Below, piece after piece: positions 17,238-26,033 of a DNA stretch of 64,000 bases; the stretch's first letter is position 1; each line of letters begins with the position of its first letter. This DNA comes from Alphaproteobacteria bacterium MedPE-SWcel (GTDB lineage: Bacteria; Pseudomonadota; Alphaproteobacteria; Rhodobacterales; Rhodobacteraceae): the NCBI GenBank assembly GCA_001874255.1, contig MPDC01000017.1:1-64000 (forward strand). The letters are read 5' to 3'. The notes beneath the pieces are model-generated. The model had not been told where the DNA came from and made no database searches. It saw only the letters and a program-made list of their open reading frames with translations. A program made the position numbers and the translations under genes.

Positions 17238-17908
17238 ATTGGATCCTCCGCGATGGGGGGGCTGAGGCCAAGTTCGGTGCGCCGCTTGTGTTCTGCAAGA
17301 ATACGCGCTTTTAGATAGGAGCCGGGAACATCCGGGAGTTGCGCCAGCCACCGGTCGTCGGCGCGCATGAAAAGGTCGTCGAACACACGCCGAACCCCTT
17401 GATCGCCGTGACTTTCCATTTGGGCAAGGCCCAGCATGGTGTTGGTATTTGTAACCGCGTCACCGCTTCCGGCCGCGCGGGCATTGCCTTTGCCTGTTTC
17501 CGCTTCGGTCGTGGTGTCACCCTCGCGTTTTTCAAACAGAGCCAGGGCATCGGGGTCGATCTGAAGACCCGCATAAAATGTCGCCACCGCGTCGAAATTC
17601 TCGCGGGCGTGGGGCTTGTTATCGGCAATGGCGCGGTCATAGGATTCCAGGGCGGCAGCGTATTGGCCTTGCTGGACATAGGCATTTCCAAGGTTGTAGG
17701 CCTGTGCGCTCTCGGCAAAGCGATTGACGGCGGCAGCCATATCTCCGGCCCGGTAGTGTGCCACGCCGCGCCATGCGGGATCCGAAAACAAGGGTGCGGC
17801 GAGGGCCGGCATGCCCAGTGCCAATGCGATCCGCCCCAGAGGCGCCCAGCCGTCGAGCAGGGCAGCCAGCGCCAGAAACAGCATCGCAATCAGGCCCAGA
17901 AGTCTCAT
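17234..17908 (-). CDS. TPR-repeat membrane protein of the Mox/Bat operon
   Basis: A 224-residue protein beginning at the ATG overlapping the upstream VWA gene stop (ATGA). Two N-terminal hydrophobic segments (MRLLGLIAMLFLALAALLDG and LGRIALALGMPALAAPLF) precede tetratricopeptide units: AHYRAGDMAAAVNRFAES and AYNLGNAYVQQGQYAAALES. It resembles BatB/BatE-type TPR partners, although the VWA part is separate here. It probably acts in a membrane complex with the two VWA proteins. Confidence 0.72.
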   Translation of the reverse strand: MRLLGLIAMLFLALAALLDGWAPLGRIALALGMPALAAPLFSDPAWRGVAHYRAGDMAAAVNRFAESAQAYNLGNAYVQQGQYAAALESYDRAIADNKPHARENFDAVATFYAGLQIDPDALALFEKREGDTTTEAETGKGNARAAGSGDAVTNTNTMLGLAQMESHGDQGVRRVFDDLFMRADDRWLAQLPDVPGSYLKARILAEHKRRTELGLSPPIAEDPM

Positions 17909-18804
17909 GCCGGGCGCCTGCGAAACATTGGCAGCAATAGCAATGCCGCGATCAGCAGAAAAGAGCGCCCCAGATCCCGCCAATACAGCAAAGGATAGGC
18001 CTGACGCGCAAATGACGCACGGGTGTTGTCGCGCAGGAACCGCGCCAGTGCCTCCGGAGAGTCCATTGGGAACATACGCCCGCCCCCCACTTCGGCATGC
18101 GCCAACTGCGTCGGTGCCGGCGCAGTGATGGAAACGAGAGAGAGCCGCGCCCCACGTGCCTTGAGGGCGGCGGCCAATGCCAGGGAGCCTTCGGCAAGCC
18201 CCGCACCGTCGCTCAGCAGGATGACATCGCCGCTCAGGGAGTGCGTCTGGTCCAGGATGTCAAAGGCGAGCTGCAATCCGCGTTCCGGCCGGGATCCGGG
18301 CTCCGGTAAAATCCCGGATTGAATCAGAGACAAGGTCTGGCCCACCTGTATCACATCATGTGTCAGGGCTTCGGCGACATAGGCGTCCCCTGCATAAAGA
18401 ACCAATGCGCCGGGGCGACTTCCCAATGAAGACAACACATGAAGCCCCAGCGTTTGCATGGCCGTCCATTGCGGGCTTTCAGTCATGCTCTTAGATACAT
18501 CGAGCACAAAGATCGCAGCATCCAGATTGCGAAAGGCAGGGGTATCCCTTCGTTCCACGGCCGGCCCGGCCAGCGCCAAGACAACCAGGATCGCGGAGGA
18601 AAAGACGGCCCAGAGTGTCCAGCGCCGCGTCACGCCCTGGACCTGACCCATCGCGGTCAGTGCTTGCAGCAGCGCGGGTGACACGGCGCGGTCCCAATCT
18701 CCCAATCGGTCCTTCCGGCGTATCAGCCACCCGCCAAATAGCGCCAGAGGCGCCAGCGCCAACAGCCAGTATGGCCTCAAGATCAGGAAAGACAGATCCT
18801 GCAT
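17905..18804 (-). CDS. VWA-domain membrane protein (second of two, MxaL/BatB-like)
   Basis: A 299-residue protein starting at the ATG that overlaps the preceding VWA gene stop (TGATG). Hydrophobic segments LILRPYWLLALAPLALFGG and VFSSAILVVLALAG flank the N-terminal part. The von Willebrand A domain has the MIDAS motif DVSKS (AIFVLDVSKSMTES) and ILLSDGAG, and a final membrane helix ends the protein. In methanol oxidisers the mxa genes encode similar VWA proteins thought to insert metal into the dehydrogenase. The MIDAS ligands appear intact. Confidence 0.78.
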   Translation of the reverse strand: MQDLSFLILRPYWLLALAPLALFGGWLIRRKDRLGDWDRAVSPALLQALTAMGQVQGVTRRWTLWAVFSSAILVVLALAGPAVERRDTPAFRNLDAAIFVLDVSKSMTESPQWTAMQTLGLHVLSSLGSRPGALVLYAGDAYVAEALTHDVIQVGQTLSLIQSGILPEPGSRPERGLQLAFDILDQTHSLSGDVILLSDGAGLAEGSLALAAALKARGARLSLVSITAPAPTQLAHAEVGGGRMFPMDSPEALARFLRDNTRASFARQAYPLLYWRDLGRSFLLIAALLLLPMFRRRPA

Positions 18805-19772
18805 CACGCTATATCCCGCCACATATGCCACAACAGAAGCAATACCGAGACAGCGGCGGGCCAGATCCAGAGCGGTCGATAGACTTCCGCCGCCAGACCT
18901 GCCGTGGTCGTGGCTTCGAGTTGGTCAATCGCACGGGTCACGGTCTCCAGATCTGCACTGGTCCGCACGCGAAAACTCTCCCCTCCGGACATGTCTGCTA
19001 TGGCGCGCAATGTTGCGGCATCGACGACGCCGCGCTCGCCTTTGTCAGCTTCACCTGTGTCCTTGGGGCCCAGGGCGATCGTGTGAACGCGCACCCCCAG
19101 TAATGCGGCCAATTCGGCTACCGCGGTTGGATTTGTCGCACCCGCGTTGTTCTTGCCATCGGACAACAGGACCACGACTTTTGTCTTTGCGCGCGATTGC
19201 GACAGACGTTTCAATGCGAGCCCCAGACCGTCCGAGATATTTGTCGCGCGACCAGAGATGCCGATGGTTGTGGTTTCGATCTGCTGGGCGACGGCCTCCG
19301 TATCAAAGGAAAATGGCGCGGCGTAGTATGCTTCGGAACCAAATACGATGAGCGCCACCCGGTCTCCGCCGCGCCGCCGCAGGAAATCCGCACCGATTGT
19401 CTGGACCGCTTCCAGCCGCGTGACCTGGGCATCATTCAGCACGAAGTCGTCCCGCACCATGGAACCGGAGAGATCGAGCACCACCGCCAGATCGCGGCCC
19501 GATACTTTCAGCGCAGGCACCGGTGACAGGCTTTGCGGGCCTGCGAGGGCCAGGACAAGAAGGGCCCAGATCGCCCATGGCCTGAGATGCGAGGTCCACT
19601 GGGCGGTCAGGGTCGCTGATCGGCGTCCCGCCGGTTGACCAAGCAATCGCTCCGCAACCCGGTCCGGCACCCTCAGCGCAGGGCCCTGCCGCCCGCCGGC
19701 CGGGAGCAACAGGGCCACGAGATATGGCAGCGGCAGGAGGCACAGCGCCAGAGGGTCCGCGAGCTCAATCAC
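18804..19772 (-). CDS. VWA-domain membrane protein (first of two, MxaC/BatA-like)
   Basis: A 322-residue protein. The GTG at 19772 overlaps the upstream gene by 8 bp and begins VIELADPLALCLLPLPYLVALLL, a membrane segment. A second segment (AIWALLVLALAG) is followed by the VWA domain with the MIDAS motif DLSGS (AVVLDLSGSMVRDDF), the conserved Thr/Asp elements around VVLLSDGKNNAG, and a C-terminal helix. It matches BatA and MxaC in layout and is co-expressed with moxR. Confidence 0.8.
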   Translation of the reverse strand: MIELADPLALCLLPLPYLVALLLPAGGRQGPALRVPDRVAERLLGQPAGRRSATLTAQWTSHLRPWAIWALLVLALAGPQSLSPVPALKVSGRDLAVVLDLSGSMVRDDFVLNDAQVTRLEAVQTIGADFLRRRGGDRVALIVFGSEAYYAAPFSFDTEAVAQQIETTTIGISGRATNISDGLGLALKRLSQSRAKTKVVVLLSDGKNNAGATNPTAVAELAALLGVRVHTIALGPKDTGEADKGERGVVDAATLRAIADMSGGESFRVRTSADLETVTRAIDQLEATTTAGLAAEVYRPLWIWPAAVSVLLLLWHMWRDIA

Positions 19773-20142
19773 GCAAAATCTCCTGAGCGATGAACTGTGG
19801 ATCTGGTTTGTCATTTCGCCGATAGAGGGATATGCGCAGGGCGCCAAAGCGATCAGGGTGGTGTGATTTCAACAGCTTGGCCAATTCCAATCGCGCCCTG
19901 TCCTCGGGTTCTTTCAACAGTGCTGCCACCCGCTGTGTCAGGGAGAGGGGGCGGACGTCCGGCTGTGGTTTGCTGAGTGCACGCAGGAGCAGAGCCGCAG
20001 TCACTGCAATCGCGACCGCCAGACCGAGAGCGGCGCAGATGTCAGACCAGAAAATAACACTGGCCTGCGTGGTGGTCACCTCCGGCAGGTGAATGTCATG
20101 TAGCCCAGCCAGCAAGGCCTCTCTGCTGAGCGCGCTAGCCAT
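19765..20142 (-). CDS. small single-span membrane protein of the Mox/Bat operon (DUF4381-like)
   Basis: A 125-residue protein with one transmembrane helix (FWSDICAALGLAVAIAVTAALLL) and a basic cytoplasmic tail. It lies between the DUF58 gene and the first VWA gene, as small DUF4381-type proteins do in Bat operons. It overlaps both neighbours. Function unknown; the family name is suggested by size and position rather than by a firm motif. Confidence 0.6.
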   Translation of the reverse strand: MASALSREALLAGLHDIHLPEVTTTQASVIFWSDICAALGLAVAIAVTAALLLRALSKPQPDVRPLSLTQRVAALLKEPEDRARLELAKLLKSHHPDRFGALRISLYRRNDKPDPQFIAQEILRD

Positions 20143-21088
20143 AGTTTGGGTCCGCCGCGGGGCAGGGGCGTGGTGTCACCGTCCAGCCTGTAACAATGTC
20201 CCGCGCCAGTTCTGATGGCGGGGCGGCGGACGTCAGCGAGATGCAACGGTGCCCCAATAGAGCACTCAGCGGGGTCTCCGAGGGTTTCGTCGTGTGGACC
20301 GAGGCGCCAATATGCACCTGTGCCCATTGTCCGGTCCCGGTCTGGATTGGGTAGCGGCCTTTGGGCAGATCGAGGGTCTCCTTGATGTCGACAAGACGCA
20401 AGGCGCGCCGTCGGGCCAATTGTCCCAGCTGATTTTCCAGCCCTTGGCCGGGGCTGTCAAAGCTCGATGCGAGAAAGACTTCGGACCCTGACGGGCATAT
20501 TCTCTCGATACGGGGCAGGGACTGATCCAGCGGCGGCGGTGGAAGACGGGCGTTTTGCGTCTGGGCTGTCAGCCGCCGTCTCCGCAAGGCATCTGCATGA
20601 GCGCGACAGAGGGCGCCAATCACGCCAAGCATTCCACGTGCGCGCGGTCTGGGGGCAACCGCAACCGCGTCATCATCGGTCAGCGCAAGCAGGCCAATGC
20701 GGCCGCCCTCTTCAGAAATGCGCCAGCCGATCAGGGTCAGCGCCTCGGCCGCGACGACCGACAGAAACGCGCGGGAGATGCCCCAGAGCATGGGATGCCG
20801 GAAATCGGCAACAAGCAACGCGACCCGATCCCGTTCCTCCTGAAACTGGCGGACATGCAGGCGGCCACTTCGCGCCGTGGCACCGGGATCGACATGGCGC
20901 ATATCATCGCCGGGTTGATAATCGCGCAGGTCTGCAATCTCTTGCCCGCGCCCCTTGCGCCGCGTCGCCCAACCGCCGGGCAGGGGGGACAGGGCCGGTT
21001 CTGTCGCAGCCATCAGCGCCAAGGGACGCAGAGCCATCAAATGGTCAGGCTCGAGTGCAACGCCTGAAGCATGCAGCGGGTCATTCAC
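20135..21088 (-). CDS. DUF58-domain protein (MxaS-like)
   Basis: A 317-residue protein with the DUF58 hallmark GRGQEIADLRDYQPGDDMRHVD, followed by a VWA-like region (VALLVADFRHPMLWG). DUF58 proteins are regularly encoded next to MoxR ATPases, and MxaS in methylotrophs belongs here. It overlaps moxR and the next small gene by 4-8 bp. It is likely the MoxR partner in metal insertion or folding of XoxF. Confidence 0.82.
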   Translation of the reverse strand: MNDPLHASGVALEPDHLMALRPLALMAATEPALSPLPGGWATRRKGRGQEIADLRDYQPGDDMRHVDPGATARSGRLHVRQFQEERDRVALLVADFRHPMLWGISRAFLSVVAAEALTLIGWRISEEGGRIGLLALTDDDAVAVAPRPRARGMLGVIGALCRAHADALRRRRLTAQTQNARLPPPPLDQSLPRIERICPSGSEVFLASSFDSPGQGLENQLGQLARRRALRLVDIKETLDLPKGRYPIQTGTGQWAQVHIGASVHTTKPSETPLSALLGHRCISLTSAAPPSELARDIVTGWTVTPRPCPAADPNYG

Positions 21089-22059
21089 AGTGGCTCCACC
21101 CTTGCAAGAAGATCCGAGATGAGCTCTCGGGGCTTGCGCCCTTCCGCAACCGCCCGCCAGCTCAGCACCAACCTGTGGGCGAGGGCGTCCGGCGCAAGAT
21201 CAATGACGTCTTCGGGCAGGGCGTGATCGCGGCCGTGAAGAAATGCCCGGGCTTTTGCGGCGCTGGCGAGGGCCAGAGACCCGCGGGGTGACACCGGGTG
21301 TTCGATATCCGCCACAAGGTCGGTGTGGCTCTCGGCGGCGCCCATGCGGGTTGCCGTCACCAACCGCACTATATAGTCGCGCAATTCCGGTGCGAGATGG
21401 ACCTGCATGGCGTCCCGACGGGCGTCTTGCAGCGCCGCCATGGGCATTGGTACCATGGTCGGCTCGGCAGACCTTGTTTCGGCTTCGACCAGATCAAGGA
21501 TCCTGCGTTCGGTCTTCGCATCCGGAAGATCCAATGCCACATGCAAAAGGAAACGATCCAGCTGGGCCTCCGGAAGTGGAAAGGTGCCTTCGTGTTCGAT
21601 CGGGTTCTGGGTCGCAACCACAATAAAGGGAGAGGGCAGCGGGCGCGTCACATTTGCGACGGTCACCTGTCCCTCCGCCATGGCCTCCAACATAACGGAT
21701 TGAACTTTGGGAGGCGCCCGGTTGATCTCATCCATCAATACGATGTGGTGAAAGATCGGGCCGGCCACAAACTCGAACAGGCCCTCTTTCGGCCGGAAAA
21801 TCGGTGTTCCGGTGACGTCGCTGGGCATCAGGTCAGGGGTGCATTGTACACGGGCAAAACTGCCTTCGATGGCGGCCGCCAGATGTTTCACAGCGCGCGT
21901 CTTGGCCAGACCCGGAGCCCCCTCGATCAGCACGTGACCGCCCGCGAGCAGCGCAATCAGCATGCGCTCGATCAATCGCTCATGGCCGACCAACCCTTCG
22001 GCGAGATGCGCTGCAAGAGCGTGAACCGTTTGAGGTATCTGTTGTTGGGGCGCAGGCAT
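21085..22059 (-). CDS. moxR: MoxR-family AAA+ ATPase (MxaR-like)
   Basis: A 324-residue AAA+ ATPase. The ATG at 22059 begins MPAPQQQIPQTVHALAA; the in-frame sequence upstream looks non-coding. Walker A is GAPGLAKT and Walker B is VLMDEINR, followed by ATQNPIEHEGTFPLPEAQLDRF, typical of the MoxR family. It heads a run of seven overlapping genes. MoxR proteins act as chaperones that activate or load metal into partners such as methanol dehydrogenase. Confidence 0.9.
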   Translation of the reverse strand: MPAPQQQIPQTVHALAAHLAEGLVGHERLIERMLIALLAGGHVLIEGAPGLAKTRAVKHLAAAIEGSFARVQCTPDLMPSDVTGTPIFRPKEGLFEFVAGPIFHHIVLMDEINRAPPKVQSVMLEAMAEGQVTVANVTRPLPSPFIVVATQNPIEHEGTFPLPEAQLDRFLLHVALDLPDAKTERRILDLVEAETRSAEPTMVPMPMAALQDARRDAMQVHLAPELRDYIVRLVTATRMGAAESHTDLVADIEHPVSPRGSLALASAAKARAFLHGRDHALPEDVIDLAPDALAHRLVLSWRAVAEGRKPRELISDLLARVEPL

Positions 22060-22364
22060 GACGGGCTCCGAATTGGGGCTGCAGCTGCGGTTCAGTCTAG
22101 GTAAGGGCGGAAGCAGAAAGAACACCGTCCAAAGTCTCGGTTGACCCGGGGCGAAGGTGCCCGCCCGCGACGTTCCAGGTGAGAGGCGGGAGTTCAGGAT
22201 CCACACAGGCCATAAATTGGAGAGGCTGGCCTGCGTGGACCCCTGCAAAGACATGAGAGTTTTGCAATTTATCCAAAGCACTTCCGGGACATGGGTCGAA
22301 TGGGGTGTCTCCGAAGAAGGTCTCTTGCTGTCAGAGTGGCGAATTCCGGCGAGGGCTGCCAGTC
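22060..22364. other. intergenic region between response regulator and moxR
   Basis: These 305 bp hold no convincing gene. The region follows the response-regulator stop and probably contains the moxR operon promoter. A CTTA-N5-TAAG element sits at its upstream edge (22364-22376). I saw no clear terminator hairpin. Confidence 0.4.
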
Positions 22365-22376
22365 TTAATTCCTAAG
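22364..22376. promoter_or_regulatory. CTTA-N5-TAAG motif at the end of the response regulator gene
   Basis: On the minus strand this reads CTTAGGAATTAAG, differing in one base from the pqqA-upstream copy CTTAGAAATTAAG. It overlaps the stop codon of the response regulator and lies about 300 bp upstream of moxR. A role in moxR operon control is possible, but the distance is long. Confidence 0.35.
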
Positions 22377-23063
22377 TGCCAAGGGCGAGTGCCGTGGAGC
22401 CAGACCGTCGAGGCAAAACCCTTTGTGGCGAACCGTTTTGATTTCAAAGCCAAAATTGAACGGGGCAAGTTTTTTTCGAAGGTAGCCGATGTAGACATCG
22501 ACGACATTTTCGTTGCCGGCCCCTTCCTTCGCCCAGAGCGCATCGAAAATCATGCTGCGGGAATGGGGAATATCAGGGTCCTCGGCCAGGAGGGAAAGCA
22601 GCTCGTATTCCCGCTCCGTCAGAATGATCTCGCCCTGCGCATGATGCAGGCTGCGGGTCTTGTCGCACAGGACGGCGGGATCGGGGCGGGCAACGGGGGC
22701 GCGGCGTTCCTGAACACGTAGGCGCGCGACCAGCTCGTCAAAGGAAAAGGGTTTGACCACATAATCATCCGCCCCGGCTTCCAGCCCCTTGGCACGATGT
22801 TCCACGTCAGCGAGGGCCGACAGCACGAGGATTGGCAGGGTGACGCCGTTGCTGCGTGCCTCGCGCACAAGGTCAAGGCCGTTGTCGTTGCCCAGCATCA
22901 CATCGACAATCGCGCCGGAAAACCGGTGATTTCGCAGATGGGCCCGCGCCAGATCGGCCCTGTTTTCGGTCACGGTCTCATAGCCATGCAACGCAAGGCC
23001 GCGCGCCAGCGCAGAGGCGATTTCCGGGTCGTCGTCGACAATCAACAGGCATCCGTCTGACAT
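22365..23063 (-). CDS. OmpR-family response regulator
   Basis: A 232-residue two-component regulator. The receiver domain has the acidic pocket DDD (residues 10-12), phosphoacceptor Asp54 (AIVDVMLGND), and Lys104 (VVKPFSF). A C-terminal winged helix follows (LTEREYELLSLLAED, VVDVYIGYLRKKL, IKTVRHKGFCL). It overlaps the end of the kinase gene by 22 bp. By position it probably controls methanol oxidation, pqq or mox genes, comparable to MxaX/MoxX or FlhR, but the signal is unknown. Confidence 0.9.
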   Translation of the reverse strand: MSDGCLLIVDDDPEIASALARGLALHGYETVTENRADLARAHLRNHRFSGAIVDVMLGNDNGLDLVREARSNGVTLPILVLSALADVEHRAKGLEAGADDYVVKPFSFDELVARLRVQERRAPVARPDPAVLCDKTRSLHHAQGEIILTEREYELLSLLAEDPDIPHSRSMIFDALWAKEGAGNENVVDVYIGYLRKKLAPFNFGFEIKTVRHKGFCLDGLAPRHSPLALRN

Positions 23064-24643
23064 ATCAAGGCCTCCTCTTTGAGTGTTGGAGCGGGTGAAA
23101 GCGGCAAATGAAAGGTGATGTCACAGCCGGGGTCAGTGCCCAACGCGCGAGAGGCAGGCACAGGGCTGACGACGTGAATATGGCCGCCATGGGCGCCGAC
23201 GACCCATGCGGCAAGGGCAAGCCCGACACCAAAGCCCTGAGCTTTTTGCTCGGAGCTTTGGCTGAAGCGATCGAAGATCTTTTCCTGATCTGCTGCGGCG
23301 ATGCCGGGGCCATTGTCGCGCAGTGAAATCGCAACACCGGATGGCGTGACCGTGCAGTTCAGAGCCATGAGTTTCCCCGCCCGTGCATGTCGGATCGCGT
23401 TCCGGATCAGGCCGACAATGACCTGACGGATCCAGTTCGGGTCACATGTGAGCCGCAGATCCGGTGGCGGATCGGCGTCCAGGGTCATGCCGGCGCTTTC
23501 GACCTCGGCCCGGATTTCCTGCAAGGTGGCCGCAATGATCTCGGTCAGGTCGACCGGGTGCGGGTCAAACGCCAGTTGGCCATTTTCAGATTTCGCGACC
23601 CTGAGCAAATCGTCAATGCGCCGGTTCAGTCGAGCCGCCCGGTTTTCTATGGTGGCAAAGGCTCCGGCCTCCGGTCCGTTTCCCTGCTTTCCGATCTGTG
23701 CTTCCATCAGGATCACGGTGAGAGGCGTGCGCAATTCATGGCTGACATCTGCAAAGAAGCGCCGCCGGTTCTCGTCAATCTGTTCCAGGCGCTCGTTGGC
23801 GTTGCGCAATTCCTGCGTGCGGCTGCTGATCACGGAATTCAGCTGGGACCATTCGGTTTCGACGCGTTGCTGTCGTTGTGACAGAGCCTGCGCCATGCGG
23901 TTGGTGGCGCAGTACAACCTGCCGATTTCATCCTGTCGGGTGGTGGGCAACGACAGGGAGAAGTCTTCGGAGCCGATTTTTTGCGCGGCGTCGTGCAATT
24001 TTTCAAGGCGGGAGAATTGAGGCCGGACAAGCGCAAAATAAAAGAACAGGACGCCAAACACCGAAAGCCCAGCGATCAATGCTGCGGTCACGGACAGGCG
24101 GTGGCGCAGCGCTTCTATCCCCTGCAGCGCAGTGTTGCGGAACAGCCGCTCTGTATTCACGGCCTGATTCAGCAGCGGGTCGAAACTGCCGGCGAAACTA
24201 TCCAGATGTGCCCGCAGGCGCGGGGCATCCCCCTCGGGATCGGCCATCCCGATCAAGGTGCGTTGCAGCAGGGCCTCCATGCGTGCGAGCCCCAGGGACT
24301 GGGTGCCAAACCGCGACTGCTCATCAACGCCGAGGCTGCGAGCGCTCTCGACCGCGTCTTCCAGATCTGACCGCAAGAAGACAAAAACCTGTTTGATCCG
24401 GTCAGTCGTCGGCTGAATGCGAGCCATACGTTCCTCCGCTGACAGACCGGTCTGCACGCTCTCGGTGGCGATCACCAGGAAGGTTGAAATCTGGGTCGAC
24501 AAGGCCGAATAGCGCGTCATGCGCTGTTCAGAGGCCAATGCGGTGTCCAGGCGTTTCGCCACGTCCAACATGCCGAAGTACAGCACCGTCGCCGCGAGAA
24601 TGGCTCCGGCACTCAGCAGGGCCGCACCGAGGCCAAGCCGCAT
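23042..24643 (-). CDS. membrane sensor histidine kinase
   Basis: A 533-residue sensor if the ATG at 24643 is used; there is no strong ribosome binding site, so the exact start is uncertain. An N-terminal membrane helix (LGAALLSAGAILAATVLYFG) and a second helix (TAALIAGLSVFGVLFFYFALV) flank a periplasmic domain of about 150 residues. Then come a HAMP-like segment, the H-box ADVSHELRTP (His302), the N-box GLIRNAIRHA and DNGPGIA/GFGVGLALA nucleotide motifs. It pairs with the overlapping response regulator. The sensed signal (methanol, formaldehyde or metal) cannot be read from sequence. Confidence 0.88.
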   Translation of the reverse strand: MRLGLGAALLSAGAILAATVLYFGMLDVAKRLDTALASEQRMTRYSALSTQISTFLVIATESVQTGLSAEERMARIQPTTDRIKQVFVFLRSDLEDAVESARSLGVDEQSRFGTQSLGLARMEALLQRTLIGMADPEGDAPRLRAHLDSFAGSFDPLLNQAVNTERLFRNTALQGIEALRHRLSVTAALIAGLSVFGVLFFYFALVRPQFSRLEKLHDAAQKIGSEDFSLSLPTTRQDEIGRLYCATNRMAQALSQRQQRVETEWSQLNSVISSRTQELRNANERLEQIDENRRRFFADVSHELRTPLTVILMEAQIGKQGNGPEAGAFATIENRAARLNRRIDDLLRVAKSENGQLAFDPHPVDLTEIIAATLQEIRAEVESAGMTLDADPPPDLRLTCDPNWIRQVIVGLIRNAIRHARAGKLMALNCTVTPSGVAISLRDNGPGIAAADQEKIFDRFSQSSEQKAQGFGVGLALAAWVVGAHGGHIHVVSPVPASRALGTDPGCDITFHLPLSPAPTLKEEALICQTDAC

Positions 24644-25015
24644 GCGCAGCGACAAAGGCCGCCAACGGACGGCGCTCAAGCGGCGTGCAGGACTGAGGCT
24701 GGTGATTGCAATCAAAGCTGTGGACCGAAATTGTGAACCGGATCCGAACAGAGTAATCCGGCGCGCCGCAAAGCCGGAGTGAGACCAAAGGCTGTATTGA
24801 CAAGTTTTCCGAGAATGTCTCGCCGGTTGCACACGTCCTGACTGTGCCGCCTGTGGGCTTGCGTTTTATTGACGCTGAAGAAACGGAAAATCTTAACCTT
24901 TTCGCCCGCAATTTGGGCGGGTAGATCAAATCCGGTCTGTACGGACCCAAAGACAAAAAGACATGACCGCCGTGTACTCTCATACTAAAGTCGTACCCAG
25001 TGAAAGCTATGTTAC
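24644..25015. other. divergent promoter region between kinase and small ORF
   Basis: These 372 bp contain no supported gene. The region separates the minus-strand kinase gene from the plus-strand small gene at 25016 and must carry promoters for both. A short GC-rich inverted repeat (CCCGC and GCGGG around 24906-24922) is visible but has no clear function. Confidence 0.4.
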
Positions 25016-25219
25016 ATGATTGAACTCCTCTTTGTTGTTTGCCTGTCTGGTCAGCCCACCGCCTGCTCTGAGCGGAGCATGGTCTTTGTGGATGTGTCGC
25101 CACAAACCTGCCTGATGGGGGCCCAGCCCGAGTTGGCAAAATGGGTCAATACCCACCCCCGACATGAAATCAAAAGCTGGCGTTGCCGGGCTGTGAACGG
25201 CATCGAACAGGAAGCCTGA
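25016..25219 (+). CDS. conserved small hypothetical protein with four cysteines
   Basis: A 67-residue protein (MIELLFVVCLSGQPTACSER). It has a hydrophobic N-terminus and cysteines at 9, 17, 32 and 57, then a QPELAKWVNTHPRHEIKSWRC block that I recognise as typical of short hypothetical proteins in Rhodobacterales. It may be exported or membrane-attached. No function is known. It stands alone on the plus strand, ending 19 bp from the end of the convergent PedC-like gene. Confidence 0.6.
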   Translation: MIELLFVVCLSGQPTACSERSMVFVDVSPQTCLMGAQPELAKWVNTHPRHEIKSWRCRAVNGIEQEA

Positions 25220-25238
25220 GCCACTCCTGCAGGGCTGC

Positions 25239-26033
25239 TCAGCCAGATTTTCGCTTCATGAGCCCGCGCGCGGGGTCATAGCCCCATATTGCCATGCCGA
25301 GGAATGCAGCGGTTGATGTGACGACCCAGATCAGGGCCGTCCAGCTGAAGTCGAGGTAGAGCAGGTAGCGGATCATCTCCACTGCGTGGGTGAAGGGGTT
25401 CAGGGCACATATGTCGCGCAGCAAGTCCGAACTCTCTGCCATCTTCCAAAGCGGATAGAGCGCAGAAGAGAGAAAGAACATTGGGAAAATGACGAAATTC
25501 ATGACCCCGGCAAAGTTTTCTAACTGTTTGATGAAGCTGGACAGGACCAGCCCAAGCGCGCTCAGCATCAGCCCCGCCATCATAAGCCCCGGTAGGACTG
25601 CGACATATCCAAGAGGCGGCATCGTTATGCCAAACAGCCCGGCAATGAACAAAAACGTATAGACTTGCAGGATCGATATGATCGTGGAACCGATCAGGCG
25701 GCAGACCAGCAGCCACCATCGCGGCAACGGGCTTGTCAACAACAGGCGCATGGTGCCGATTTCGCGATCATAGACCAGACTGAGCGAACTTTGCATGCCG
25801 TTGAACAGAAGGATCATGCCACACAGACCGGGCACGATATACGTCTCGTAGGTGATATAGGTTTGATAGGGCGGTGTGATCGACACGCCCAGGGCTGCGC
25901 GAAATCCGGCCGCAAAGACCAAGAGCCAGACCAAGGGCCGCACAAGCGCAGCCAGGAAACGCTCTCGCTGATGTACAAAACGCAGGAAATCTCGCCCGAC
26001 AATCGCGCGAAGCGCTCGCAGCCATATGATCAT
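25239..26033 (-). CDS. PedC-like ABC-2-type permease of the PQQ-dehydrogenase-associated ABC transporter
   Basis: A 264-residue ABC-2 family membrane protein with about six helices. The segments ALVRPLVWLLVFAAGFRAALG, NGMQSSLSLVYDREIGTMRLLLTSPLPRWW and VMNFVIFPMFFLSSALYPLWKM are typical. The family is normally associated with export (NodJ type), yet in PQQ clusters it goes with a periplasmic binding protein. It overlaps its ATPase by 4 bp. It probably works with the PedA1/PedA2-like proteins encoded 17 kb away. Confidence 0.85.
   Translation of the reverse strand: MIIWLRALRAIVGRDFLRFVHQRERFLAALVRPLVWLLVFAAGFRAALGVSITPPYQTYITYETYIVPGLCGMILLFNGMQSSLSLVYDREIGTMRLLLTSPLPRWWLLVCRLIGSTIISILQVYTFLFIAGLFGITMPPLGYVAVLPGLMMAGLMLSALGLVLSSFIKQLENFAGVMNFVIFPMFFLSSALYPLWKMAESSDLLRDICALNPFTHAVEMIRYLLYLDFSWTALIWVVTSTAAFLGMAIWGYDPARGLMKRKSG

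Noticed and set aside
24644..24832. N-terminal extension of the histidine kinase to a GTG at 24832
   Set aside because: The extension is basic and low in complexity and has no ribosome binding site; the membrane helix starts just after the ATG at 24643.
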